A stretch of DNA of 64,000 nt from Lycocorax pyrrhopterus obiensis (Eukaryota; Chordata; Aves; Passeriformes; Paradisaeidae): positions 4,163,699 to 4,227,698 of the forward strand of contig JACSVZ010000007.1 of assembly GCA_014706295.1 (NCBI GenBank), in the 5' to 3' direction. The notes under the pieces were generated by a model, which searched no databases, was not told where the DNA came from, and saw only the letters and a program-made list of their open reading frames with translations. The translations under genes and the position numbers were made by a program. Positions 53,796-64,000 of the stretch are shown piece after piece (the stretch's first letter is position 1; each line of letters opens with the position of its first letter).

Positions 53796-54664
53796 AACAT
53801 TCATTTTATCCAATTGTTTCTATTTTACCTTCTAAGTTGTACTTCTGGGGTTCTGTTTCCCACAAAGCATCTAATATCTGACTCAGAGCTGAGGATAAAT
53901 ATGAAGAAGCAGCTATTATAACCATGGCACAAAAGGAGAATTTTGTACTTTTTCCTACTTTTGTTTTCACATTTCACTATAGGTTGCTACATCAAGAAAA
54001 ATTATTCAACCTATTACCAAAAATCAACATGGTTGTATTTTCCCACTATTTTATAAATACAATAAAATGAAACATTCAAACTATTTTTGTATTCCTCTGA
54101 GAAGAAAAAACAAAGATAAAATTAGTAATAGTATATCATAAAAAGGTATATGCAAATAAAAACTGAGCACTGATGATTAATTCAGTCAAACCATATGGGA
54201 ATTGAAAGCTAAGTACAAATGGGAACTTAACCATGACATTAAATACAGTTCGAGTTAGAACAAAAGCAAAGGAAATATTTTTAAGTAGTAATATGGCACT
54301 AAACCTAAATAATCTAGGAAGAAGTTTTTTTAAAACTTTATGGTAAAGACAGAGTGAGATACATAACCCAGAGAACTACTACATAAGTAAAAAACCCACA
54401 AAACTCTGAAGATTCTAGATTTCCTGTTACAAAACCTGGGGGTTTTTGAATGAAACTGAATCAACATGCTCCAAACTCATAATATTCAGCACCTAGAACT
54501 ACTGAGCATGCAGACACACCAAAGCTGTGTGTGCAGTGCACCTTCAGCTCTCTGGCACGGACGAGGCAGCCAATCCACACAAACCCCTGATGGGACCAGA
54601 GGGACAGAGAATGCCAACTCCAGCAGAAGAGTCACCTCTCCTCAGCACCAGCTCAACCTCTCAT

Positions 54665-54696
54665 CAAGATACCTCCATCCCAAGATACCTCCATCC
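54665..54696. repeat. 16-bp unit tandem duplication
   Basis: CAAGATACCTCCATCC occurs twice with no spacer, followed by a partial third CATCC. Confidence 0.95.
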
Positions 54697-57600
54697 CATC
54701 CCAGTGCCTGAAGCCTCAGGAAGCTTCTCACCAGAGCCGTCACAGAAGACAGAGCTGTTTTCAAAATTAGACCAATAGATTTTCCTGGGAGTTGCTTCCC
54801 CCCTCTCCCAGAACAGCTGTGCAAAACTCACACACACTTACAGGATTAAAGCCACCTCAGCATTTTCTTTCACTTGCAATGAATGCAATTTTTTTTCGAG
54901 TGCTAAGAGTTTTGTTTATCAAAATGGTATTTTATGTTTAGTCAATTATTCATTCTAGCTATAATAAGTAGAGCAATATAGAGTTCAAAATATGCTCCAG
55001 ATGGTAAAAACACACATCAGAAATAAATCAATTTATAAAAAAGGAAGAGATTTGTTTTTATTGCCATAATTTTACTTTAAAATATTCACAAGCTTCCTTC
55101 TGGTTCTAAATTACCCCAGAATACTTTGAGATAATGTCCCTCTGAATCTGGGGAAATATAGAACTTACTAGTTTGGGTTTTTTTATAAAATAATGTGATG
55201 TCAGATGCCAAAATAATTCACATCAGAAATATACTTTTACAGAGCAAAAGCCCTCAAGAACAAACACTTCATCACACTGAAACTGTTCTCAATGTACATT
55301 AGTAAAAGGAACACACTCACTCTAAACCCTAAATGAACCATGCCTGGAGAGGAGATGAAGCCAGATAACAGCCAGACCAGAGAGATTGAGAAAGGATAAA
55401 AGTGGAATGTGACCCTGCATTTTTAAACAGTGATAAGAAAAGAGCTTGATCTTACTATTATACTACTCTGGAACAGTTCATTTTTTTTCAAATTGAATTA
55501 TGCTGTCTTCACTATCAAACACATTCTGGCAGGTGTCTGGCTTAACAGTTTTGAATACGATTTCAAATTTCCACAGCACTAATGCATAAATTTAAGTGTA
55601 GACTGGAACCAAGTGTCTGCCCATAGTTCTGAGAGCAATGCCACATTTCCATTTTGTCTTCTATGCCACGTAACAATTCCAGCAGCAATTCCAAGGTGAT
55701 GCTGCTATTTCCAATAACTAATTTTCACACAAAAATGAACTTTAAAATAATTGACAATACTTTGCTGAGGACCACATCCACATATACAGAGTGTAACAAG
55801 AAAACCTCTGCATTAAAATTATATAATCATTCTTTTCTTCTCACTTTAAGTAACATGATCAGGGAACTACAGCACAGAAAAAAAAAGAAAAGCTGGTTTT
55901 TTTTAGCTCTAGCAACAATGTTTACACTAAAGGCAAGCATATGTTACAGGTAAAGAAATATTTGTTCCAGTACAAACCCATATGTATTTTGCCACTAAAC
56001 CATTCACAAAGTTTCTACAGTCATTACCCCAAAGAAACTTAAAGGAAATAAACATTCAAAACAAAAGCATGACTTAAAAAGCATGAAACACTCAAGTTGC
56101 TAAATCGTAGAACAACTCTGGAAAAACCTAGCTAAATTCAACCTTCAGCTCCACACACAATAACCAGCAGTAAGTTCACTTACTGAATTTATCCAAGTCT
56201 ACCACTGCAAGATTTTGCCTAGCTCATGCAGTAATATTCTTTATAATAGAAACCTTGCATGGGGGGGAAAAACAAACAAACCAGAACCAAAAAAATGAAC
56301 ACAGTACGATATAACCACTAAACAAAAAAAGTACAAAATGGGCTATTTGAGAAAAATTTCTAAACTGAATTCAAATTATTCACACAAGTAAGGATATGCA
56401 CAATCAGGCCCACAGTAACTGAGCAAAACAAACATATCAACTCATTAAAGATCTATCTGCCTGAATTTATCTTTGCTTTCTCTTCAGCTCTTATGAGTTA
56501 TTCAATCACTTCCCATCACCCAGAAAAGGAAATATTGCACTATGAAGACAGAGCTATAATTAGATATTCTTCTATTTCATTTCACATATATGACTGAATG
56601 AGAATGGATGGGAAAAATATGAACAGAGATAATAATAGTAAGTTGAAACATTCATTAGAAAATATATTGGGCACAGAATAACATCTCAGTTCTTCCTCAG
56701 CACATAATGCTGTGTTTACTGCAAAATTAGTTAAGTTACTATAAGAGATTTTTAATGAAAACAATTATAAATTTAAAATAACTGTGTTTAAAGCATTTAA
56801 CAGTCCCTAAGGTCAAGTGATTACAGCAGTTACAAGACCCGAGGGACATGTTCACACCAAAACAAAGCGAATAAATTACCTCAGCCAGTGTATGTAATCA
56901 CTAAGTGACCACAGAGGTTATTCAGTGTATAAGCCCAGATGACTTCCATGCAAAACCAATAATGAAAATGTAACAGCCAAAGGGAAAAAGCATTTAACTA
57001 GCAAAAGTTGCAGGAAGGGCTGAGAACTTGGAAGAGTGGGAAAGAGAGTGTGGAAAGCAAGTTCCATGACTTGGCTGTCGAGACAAGGAAGAAGGATGAG
57101 TGCAAATTAAATGGACAGACAAGATGCCAAACATTTTTCCCAGGTGAAAGACCCAAATTGCTGCAAAGGGATTCAAGACTCAAAAAATATAAAACTGCAG
57201 AGCTGACAGCAGTGCTCTCAGCCGTGTATAACTCTGGCATATGTAATGCCCAGCGAAGTACAAGCAAGGGCAGAGCTCAGAATAATCATCTTTTAACTTT
57301 CCCCTTAGTTTTACTGCCAGAACAGTTATTGTGTCTTAGTTACCCTATGATACAATTCTAATGGAAGCAAGACCCTGTTTTTTACCACAGAGTAGGTAAG
57401 ATAAGCTGCAGAATGAAACCCAGATTTGATCTGGCTTCTCTCCCTCATGACATAAATGATACAGATGCTCTGTCTTCATTACAGCTTCACAACACAATTG
57501 GCAGTGGAGAAAACCACACCCAAGAAAGGCAGGAAAACATTTTTCTGTAAGGACAACCTTGTATTTGATGGCAGTTCTCAGTGTATAGCTTTGGAATAAG

Positions 57601-60078
57601 GCTCCTACCAACTATGGTGCAAAAAGATGCCTCCCACCACACTGAGGCAGCAAAAGGAATCCTGCTTGTTCCTGCCTGCCACTGGTATGTATTTTTTGAA
57701 CTACTGCAGATCATCACCTCACATCCTTGCAGGTATAAAATCTTCGCAATACACACAGTAAATAATAACAGAGTAAATGGTAAAACACAATTAACACATT
57801 TTGCACATAGGAGTCTGAAAAAAGTGGCAAAAGGACATGCCTGACTTCAGTGTTTTGATTCCTGGTGAGGATGCACTGAAGCAAGTATTCACCAACATTC
57901 CCACAGGTGAATCAATTTGCTGTCTCGCCCTGTGCCAGGAACCTAACAACTGGTATTATCATATATATAAGAGAAAATGCAAGTGGACTCTGTGCACATA
58001 AAAAAAATTTTCTCTGTATCTGAAATATGAAAGCCTGAGGCCATAGCCAGTAGGCCCTCACACAGTCAAAGCTTCCAGTTTCAGTGAAACTGACTGCAAA
58101 ATCTGCTTTCTCAGATAAATACTATACTGTCTTCTACAAGAACTATGCATACATGCTAAGAAAGCCCCCTGGTAAACTACTGAGGCTGGAACACAACCTG
58201 CTCAAAGGGGTGTAATCCTTCTGTTGGGAATGTTAAGCCAAGGACCTATGTGTTAAAATAACATCATCATGGAACACCTGTTAGACACAGGGAGTGCCAA
58301 GTGGCTGCCAACAAGATTCCCCACGGAAGGGTGAAAGCACCCTGGCAGATTATTTGGTTCGGCTTTCTGCAGCACTGAGTGTTTTCAAATGCCAGGCACT
58401 GGACACAGGCTCTGGCTGTATCGAAACAGCATTTGTGAAATTACTCAAGGGTCAAAGAGGAATTCAGGTGGCCAGACACTGCTCCTAGCAATGCACTCAG
58501 GGCAGGCTGTGGAGGTCTGTGCTCTCCAAAATCCTCTCCTGGGGCTGCCTGGCACCTGCAAAAACTGAACCCCACTGAGCAGCAGCGCTGCCCAGCTTCT
58601 CTGAGGAACGAAGCTCGGTGGGACCCGCCCCTCACTGCAGGGAAGCTGAGACTCCCAGAGCCTTTACCTTGGCTGCTCCTCACCTGCTTGTCCTCCTCCT
58701 GCACAACACCAACATTTGCACGGGACCCCACAGAACACTCAAAAGCTGAGGAAGATGATTCCTACTGTGTCTCTTGCCTCACCCCATAACATATCTACCT
58801 ACTTCTTCTACCACTTCTAACTTGCCATTCCTGCAATTACATGCCCAGAAATAGGATAGTTTTGAGCTTATCAAATCCAGTATCACTTTCTAGAAATAAG
58901 AACAATAAAACTAAGTTATAGTGACATGATTAGAAAGCCCCACTCCCACATGCACAGCAATAAAAAGAAGGAAAAACAGTCATTAAAACAGGGTTGTGGA
59001 AATCAGAGGAGGTCAGGTAAAAAGAATAGCATGAAGAAAATGCAAAGAAGGATGACAAGACAAACAATGTAGAAGTTCTTCTATTTAAAATGCCTTTTGT
59101 AAATCCAAATGTTCCTTACCCTCTTGAAGGGTCAGCCAAGGAACTCCAACGCAACAAAATGATTCTATTAAAGGCACATAGAGATGCTGCCATCACACAG
59201 CACGCAAGAGAGAGAGCAGTAAAGCCTGATGACAAAGCTATGCTTTGAAATATTTTTTATATAATGCTGTAAATTCATTCTAATGTTTTCTGAAAATCAG
59301 CTGCTCAAGTCACCTTCAGCTCTGGGTATTTCTAGACCAAGAGGTGACATGGCAGTGCCCAACCAGCCTACCAGTGGCATTTATAACAGGAGCATCCCAC
59401 ACAAGCTCCTCTCCTTCATTTTGGTTTTCTGCTGTTGCTATTTAACTGCCCTCAATTCTAGCAATATGCTGTCAGGGCACTGCTGTCAAATACAGCAGAA
59501 TATGAAAGGTATTCTACCAAAGAGATGCTGGCTGCCCGTGACCAAAGTTAAAATGCCAGTACTCCAACTCAAAGGGGCAAGCACGTGAATATCACCCCCA
59601 AAAAAATTCTCCTCTTGCAAACAGTATTATTGATTCTGCCACGCAGTATTGTGGGAAGAAGGACTTTCATCGTTTCCAAGTATGTTGTAACTTCCAGCGC
59701 TGCCTTAAGTTACAGTAAACCCAAAATACAGTGAGCAGCAGTTTTGGCTGTGGATATAAAACCCCCCAGCATCAACTAACGGGACACTGTACCCTTTGTA
59801 TGAGGTGCCACCACCTCCTCGGCACCCCTGTAGGGCCACACCGTTCTTGTTGTGCAATGACAGAACCTCTTCCCCAAGGTAATGCAGAAATACAGCAAAG
59901 TCTCTAAATTTGTCTTAATTAACAGAATTATACTGAGGCTAGAAACAGCACATCACATGAGGACAAGTGAAGTAAGGGTGGGGGAGATTTTCAAGTGCCC
60001 TAATTCAATTAGGAGGCAGTGACTGACACTTGGACAGGAGAGGTTAATTGGGGTCACCAAAACGCAGTAATTCCTTAC

Positions 60079-60260
60079 CTAACCAGTCATTAAACTTCTT
60101 AACCTCTGAGGGCAGTCCCAGCTCGGTGAAATCGCCCGTGTGAAGAAGGATGTCCCCATAAGGCATCTGGATGCCATCTGTTCTGGAGTGTGTGTCTGAG
60201 ACGCAGACAAATCGCGTGTGGCCCGCTGGTTTTGGAGTGTCATATGGGATAGGGTCGACC
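60079..60260 (-). CDS. MPPED2: MPPED2 internal coding exon (metallophosphoesterase N-terminal part)
   Basis: The minus strand encodes 60 complete codons, from VDPIPYDTPK to KKFNDWL, with one extra base at each end. The exon is preceded by CTTTAG and followed by a GTAAGG donor. The leading G would complete a split ATG codon; the trailing G joins GA of the next exon to make Gly104. Numbered as in human MPPED2 this is residues 44-103. Visible motifs are SDTHSR with Asp65 (60194-60196) and His67 (60188-60190), and TGDF with Asp86 (60131-60133). These are metal ligands in the calcineurin-like phosphoesterase fold. The family hydrolyses phosphodiesters, and MPPED2 is known as a weak cyclic-nucleotide phosphodiesterase expressed in brain. 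The choice of MPPED2 over its paralogue MPPED1 rests on DILLHTGDF and on the neighbouring exon. A 64-residue open frame here is in another frame and is not the product. Confidence 0.96.
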
Positions 60261-63200
60261 CTAAAGCAGACACAAAGATCTCGTAACAGTTACAAGGTTA
60301 AAACCCTCACATCTATTATTTCAGATATCAACACACATCTCTCTCCACAAAAGCGTGCACACACACACACACATCCATTGACACACACCATGCTCCGCAA
60401 CAACACTGCCAAAAAACCAGGAGGGACCACAGTGCTGCTTAAAAACTTACCTGGAAAGAAGGAAGATTAAAATATACACAAGATATGGCCACTTTCTGAT
60501 ACTAAAGTTTATTTAAACATTGGAGAAATGGATTTAGGAGACTTCGAATTCAGATGTTTCACATAATGTGCCTTATACATGAACAGGTACAGGGGCCATG
60601 AAATAACAGGTCCCACAGGTGGGCCAGGAACTGGCTCTCACCTGAGCTGAGCAGCTTAGCAGCTGATTTTGTTCAAGGGCATAGGTACTCCCACAGATTC
60701 CAGCAGAGAGTATTTGTTTGCACACAATAAGGTACATTCAGGAGTGCTTTGATGAAGGCTAGAAACTGCAGAACCGAGCCTAGTGACAACTTCCTAAACT
60801 CATACAAAATCCTGAGCTCATCCTCCCAGAATCTATCAAGTCAGGAACTGATGTGCTATCACACTAAGCAACCACATATAAAACATTTTTTTTTTCTCTA
60901 GCCAATAATGTTAAAACTTTAGTTCAATTGGTTATTCGCAAGCTGTATTTGGTAATTTGATCTTATCAACTACATGTGACCCATCGTGGAAGTTTGGTCA
61001 TTTGGTTTTGGAGATTTTTTTTTTAATTATTTAAGCAGAATAAGAGAAAAATAATAGGTAAGATAAATGCTTTATGCATACTTAGTGGTTAGAAGCTTTA
61101 ATTTGCAGGATAATAACTTAAATACAAAAGGCAACCCATTGCCTACTTTGGAATAGCAATTATTTCTCTGCAGAGTTACCATAATTTGATTTGCTCAACA
61201 CTTGAATAGCACAGCATCTGGATTAGTGCCACAGAAAATCCCATCCCAATTCCACGAAACTTCATCTCATTCCATTGATGTGCCACTTTGATCATGGCTA
61301 GAGCTTAGCTTCAGCTAGAAATTTTGAGGTATTTAGGAGTTATGTCAGAATAATAGTCCACTTATGTCTCAAATTATCAGACTAGTGAAACCAAGCTCTA
61401 ACTACTTTAAAGCATCCAAAACAATGCTGTTCGAAGACTTATTTGGACAAACTGGCACAAGAGGCATTCAAAAATCAGTGCCTGAAAGTAAAAATAAAAT
61501 TAAACAGGTTTTCTTAGTTTTGCTCTCCACACTGAAAAGAAAAACTAGTACACATCACTGTGAGTTTGTTTGTCCTAAATCCTCACAGTTATAATGAGAT
61601 GTATGATCAGTAATAGAAAATAAAGCACAAACCTTAAGAAAATACTAACTTTTGAAGTATTACGTTAGTTTACTGAACTGCAAACTAAATTAGCATTTAG
61701 TTTTTAATATACACTGAACTGTGTGGAAATTTCTACCAGTGCCTTGAACTTCAGCTCCCTACATAGGTGAGAAAGACCAGAAGCATTCCCCAGGGTGCAA
61801 ATCAGTTCTCTGCTCTGGGGACTTTGAGAGTGATTCCAGAAATCAAACTCCATATGGATATGTCCTGATCTCCAGCGGAAAAGCATCCCTGTGAATGTAC
61901 TTACTAACAAGATTTTACTGAGTTAGAATTTAACTTTGTTAGAATTTGATAATTATATTAATTATTTATTATATTTGTTAGAATATTAACAGCTAAAATA
62001 TTAGTGGGGGAAGCAGTAGGGGGAGATATTTATTAGACTGCATTTTCTGAGGTACCATAATTAGGTCTTTGCAATCAAGCTCTGTTTACCATAAAAGTAC
62101 CGTACCTCGCTGACATGGGCCACTGCATTAATTTGCAAAATTCAGGCTCTCCAAGATGATGTTTACTTTAAAAACAGCTTATACTGCCAGCTGGACTGGA
62201 GGGAAGAGACATTTTGGTAGACAATTCTTTTTGGGGGGTTGGTGTTGTACCTCCTATTCCATCCAAAGCACCAAGTACAATTGCCTGAGCCATGCAACTG
62301 GTTGCCACTGCAGAAACCCATGACAAAAATGTAACTCCAGCAATCAATGGATTTCTCTTCTCAGCAAGGGTCTGAAATTCATAAGGTTATTATTCCAGAG
62401 AAAAATTAATTTACCCATTGAAATTGCACTGGCAAGCTGGGCAGAACTGCAATCAGAGGCTGTAGTGCTTTCCTACATGGTGTCTTCCTTCCAAAATACT
62501 GGGGTCTCCAAATCAACATTTCCCTACTTCCAAGCGTGTTTACTCCAGTTAACACAAAAATGAGCACCAGCTTTCATCACCACCACATAACTTGTTCAGA
62601 TGCTCTCTGCTTGAGCTGTGACCAGCACTGCCAGCCCCGGGGAGTCCAATTTTGTTTGTACACAGCAGCTACGCTTTTGCTACTCTCTGCAGCTTGCAGC
62701 CAGACAAACCCCTTTCTGCTTGAGGCAACCCCTATTAGCATATGACACCGAAATCTGGTTTAGGATTTTCCTATTCATGCAATGACTTACTTAGAAAATT
62801 CTATAATCAAAATTCATTAAGTCCCTGACTCTTCTTTCTCTTCTTTACAAACACTATGATGTTGCCAAGTAACCTTTTTTCTACATCTTAGCTTCCTTCT
62901 CTTATTCAGTAGTGCTTGCCTACTAAGTATTTGAAAGTGAGATACTGAAGGTTATTGTGCTCAGTCCATCAATTTATCTTACTCAAAATAGCACTTCAAT
63001 AGAAACTTAATAAAAGTGGTGTTATTGCCAGTCCTAAAGGCTCAAGTTCTCCTTTCATCCACAGCTACAGCATGGCAAGCAGTGATACGAGTCTCCTTTT
63101 CCACTGCATCCCCAGAGGACTGCACTCTGAGGGCGAGGCCCTGCCCTTTCACAGCTTCTGGGCACACTGCTCACCAGCAGGTTCTGGGCTGTGAACAGCA

Positions 63201-64000
63201 CCCGTTCTTCCCGTGCTCTCATCACCTCACAAACCAGCAGCTGGCATTTCTAAAGCCTCTGTGATAGTTACGCATCTGAGCCTTACTGCAGTTCAACAGC
63301 AGATAAAATAATTATTTCAGCCCTGTCCACCACCATTCTGCTGAATTGGAGCATGTACCTAAGAAATTCAACTCGTTCTTTACCTTTGCTCCAAACACAG
63401 TGCATCCAGCTAACCTTGACACTCTCCATCACCACCAACACTTTATTTTTTTCAGCCTTCTTGATCTGGCAGACTGAAACGCTTCACAGATTATTTGATT
63501 ACTGCGTTTGGAACAGCGTGCTCATGGAAAGATGCAGTAAGTGGTATTTCAGAATAATTTAAAAGTTCATATATTAGGATTAATACAGTAAGCAGGAAAT
63601 AGAAAACAACATAAGATATGTTGCACCTTAGAAAATCAGGCACTTGGCTGTTTTTCCAAAAGTTTATGTAAGACCCAGAAAGAAATCCCATAAGGCAGCT
63701 GAGCAATGACTGCTTTGTGAGATCATGACAGTAATGTAAGATCTGTCACATTTAATGCATTTATGACAAGGGTCCAGGAATCAGAGGGGACAATGTAACC
63801 TTCATACACTTCTATAAGAACCTTGTTTATCAGATAAGTACTTGGCTCTACTAAACTGCCCTTACCACCAGTGGTTCTCATTTAGAGTAAGAGTCCCTCA
63901 GGTACAAACCCCAAATTTACAGTTCCTCACACACTGCTGCAGCTGCATGAAACGACAGCCTTATCCAGGCTCTGATTTGGCTCGCTCAGGTATCACTCAG
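60261..64000 (-). other. MPPED2 upstream intron (partial), no other gene seen
   Basis: This lies immediately upstream (transcript sense) of the phase-2 acceptor of the 60 kb exon. The start-codon exon, which should end with AT of the split Met codon, is not seen, so the intron continues past the window. The stretch holds a (CA)n tract at 60358-60373, a T-run near 61016 and AT-rich DNA near 61920-61990. The short open frames show no recognisable domain. Confidence 0.75.
60358..60373. repeat. (CA)8 microsatellite
   Basis: CA repeats located about 100 bases upstream (transcript sense) of the MPPED2 exon acceptor, with a shorter CA run following. Confidence 0.9.

Larger units (their letters stand above)
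39480..60078 (-). other. MPPED2: MPPED2 intron between the two recognised coding exons
   Basis: This intron is about 20.6 kb on the minus strand, with a GTAAGG donor at its high-coordinate end and a CAG acceptor at its low end. A pyrimidine-rich tract (TCCTCTTTTTTG-type) precedes the acceptor. TGCTAAT on the minus strand (plus 39505-39511), about 25 bases upstream of the acceptor, is a good branch-point candidate. The intron phase is 1. I saw no further MPPED2 coding exon within it. Confidence 0.9.
42425..60078. other. remaining intronic sequence, no gene seen
   Basis: No exon of a known gene is recognised. It includes a two-copy 16-bp tandem duplication at 54665, a dispersed motif copy at 53765, unique-looking blocks near 50.0-50.2 and 53.0-53.25 kb, and a frame at 43150-43519 interrupted by one TGA. 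Open frames up to 119 codons lack known motifs. Confidence 0.6.

Noticed and set aside
57008..57361. 117-codon plus-strand frame with many charged residues
   Set aside because: No recognised domain, antisense frames overlap it, and this length is expected by chance in 64 kb.
60079..60273. 64-codon minus-strand frame overlapping the 60 kb exon
   Set aside because: It is in a different frame from the MPPED2 reading and runs past the splice acceptor; the product in the other frame matches MPPED2.
1..64000. tRNA, rRNA, snRNA genes, CRISPR arrays and intact retroelements
   Set aside because: None seen on reading both strands; the sequence is vertebrate intronic DNA, so prokaryotic systems are not expected.

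Overview
This is vertebrate nuclear DNA, most likely from a bird. Two spliced coding exons with GT/AG borders are separated by about 20.6 kb. The rest is AT-leaning non-coding sequence without dense genes, and it carries several truncated CR1 LINEs with the avian 3' end (a TAGAATCATAGAATGG-type start when read on the opposite strand). Species cannot be fixed from the sequence alone.

The only gene I can support is MPPED2, a metallophosphoesterase, on the minus strand. One exon (60079-60260) encodes residues equivalent to human 44-103, including the first metal-binding motif and the GD motif. The next exon (39254-39479) encodes residues 104-178, including the GNHE motif. Both exon borders are in compatible phase, so the two join without a frame break. 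The start-codon exon must lie beyond 64000 and the C-terminal exons were not found in 1-39253, so the window is an interior slice of a large gene.

Layout: 1-39253 is downstream intron, with a CpG-rich patch near 2.0-2.35 kb, MIR-like SINE remnants near 2.6 and 23.5 kb, CR1 copies near 5.7-6.5, 9.3-9.7, 20.1-20.3 and 23.8-24.0 kb, an old sense-strand CR1 remnant near 25.6-26.7 kb, and a second CpG-enriched patch near 27.2-27.6 kb. 39480-60078 is the intron between the two exons and holds a GC-rich block at 41.8-42.3 kb. 60261-64000 is upstream intron. Several unique stretches have the look of conserved regulatory DNA, but this can only be shown by alignment.

Nearly all other open frames are chance frames, antisense shadows of CR1, or frames in GC-rich blocks. 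I found no tRNA, rRNA, CRISPR array, intact retroelement or new system. The least explained items are the two CpG-rich patches, a recurring TGAAGTCAATGG-type dispersed motif, and the candidate regulatory stretches.
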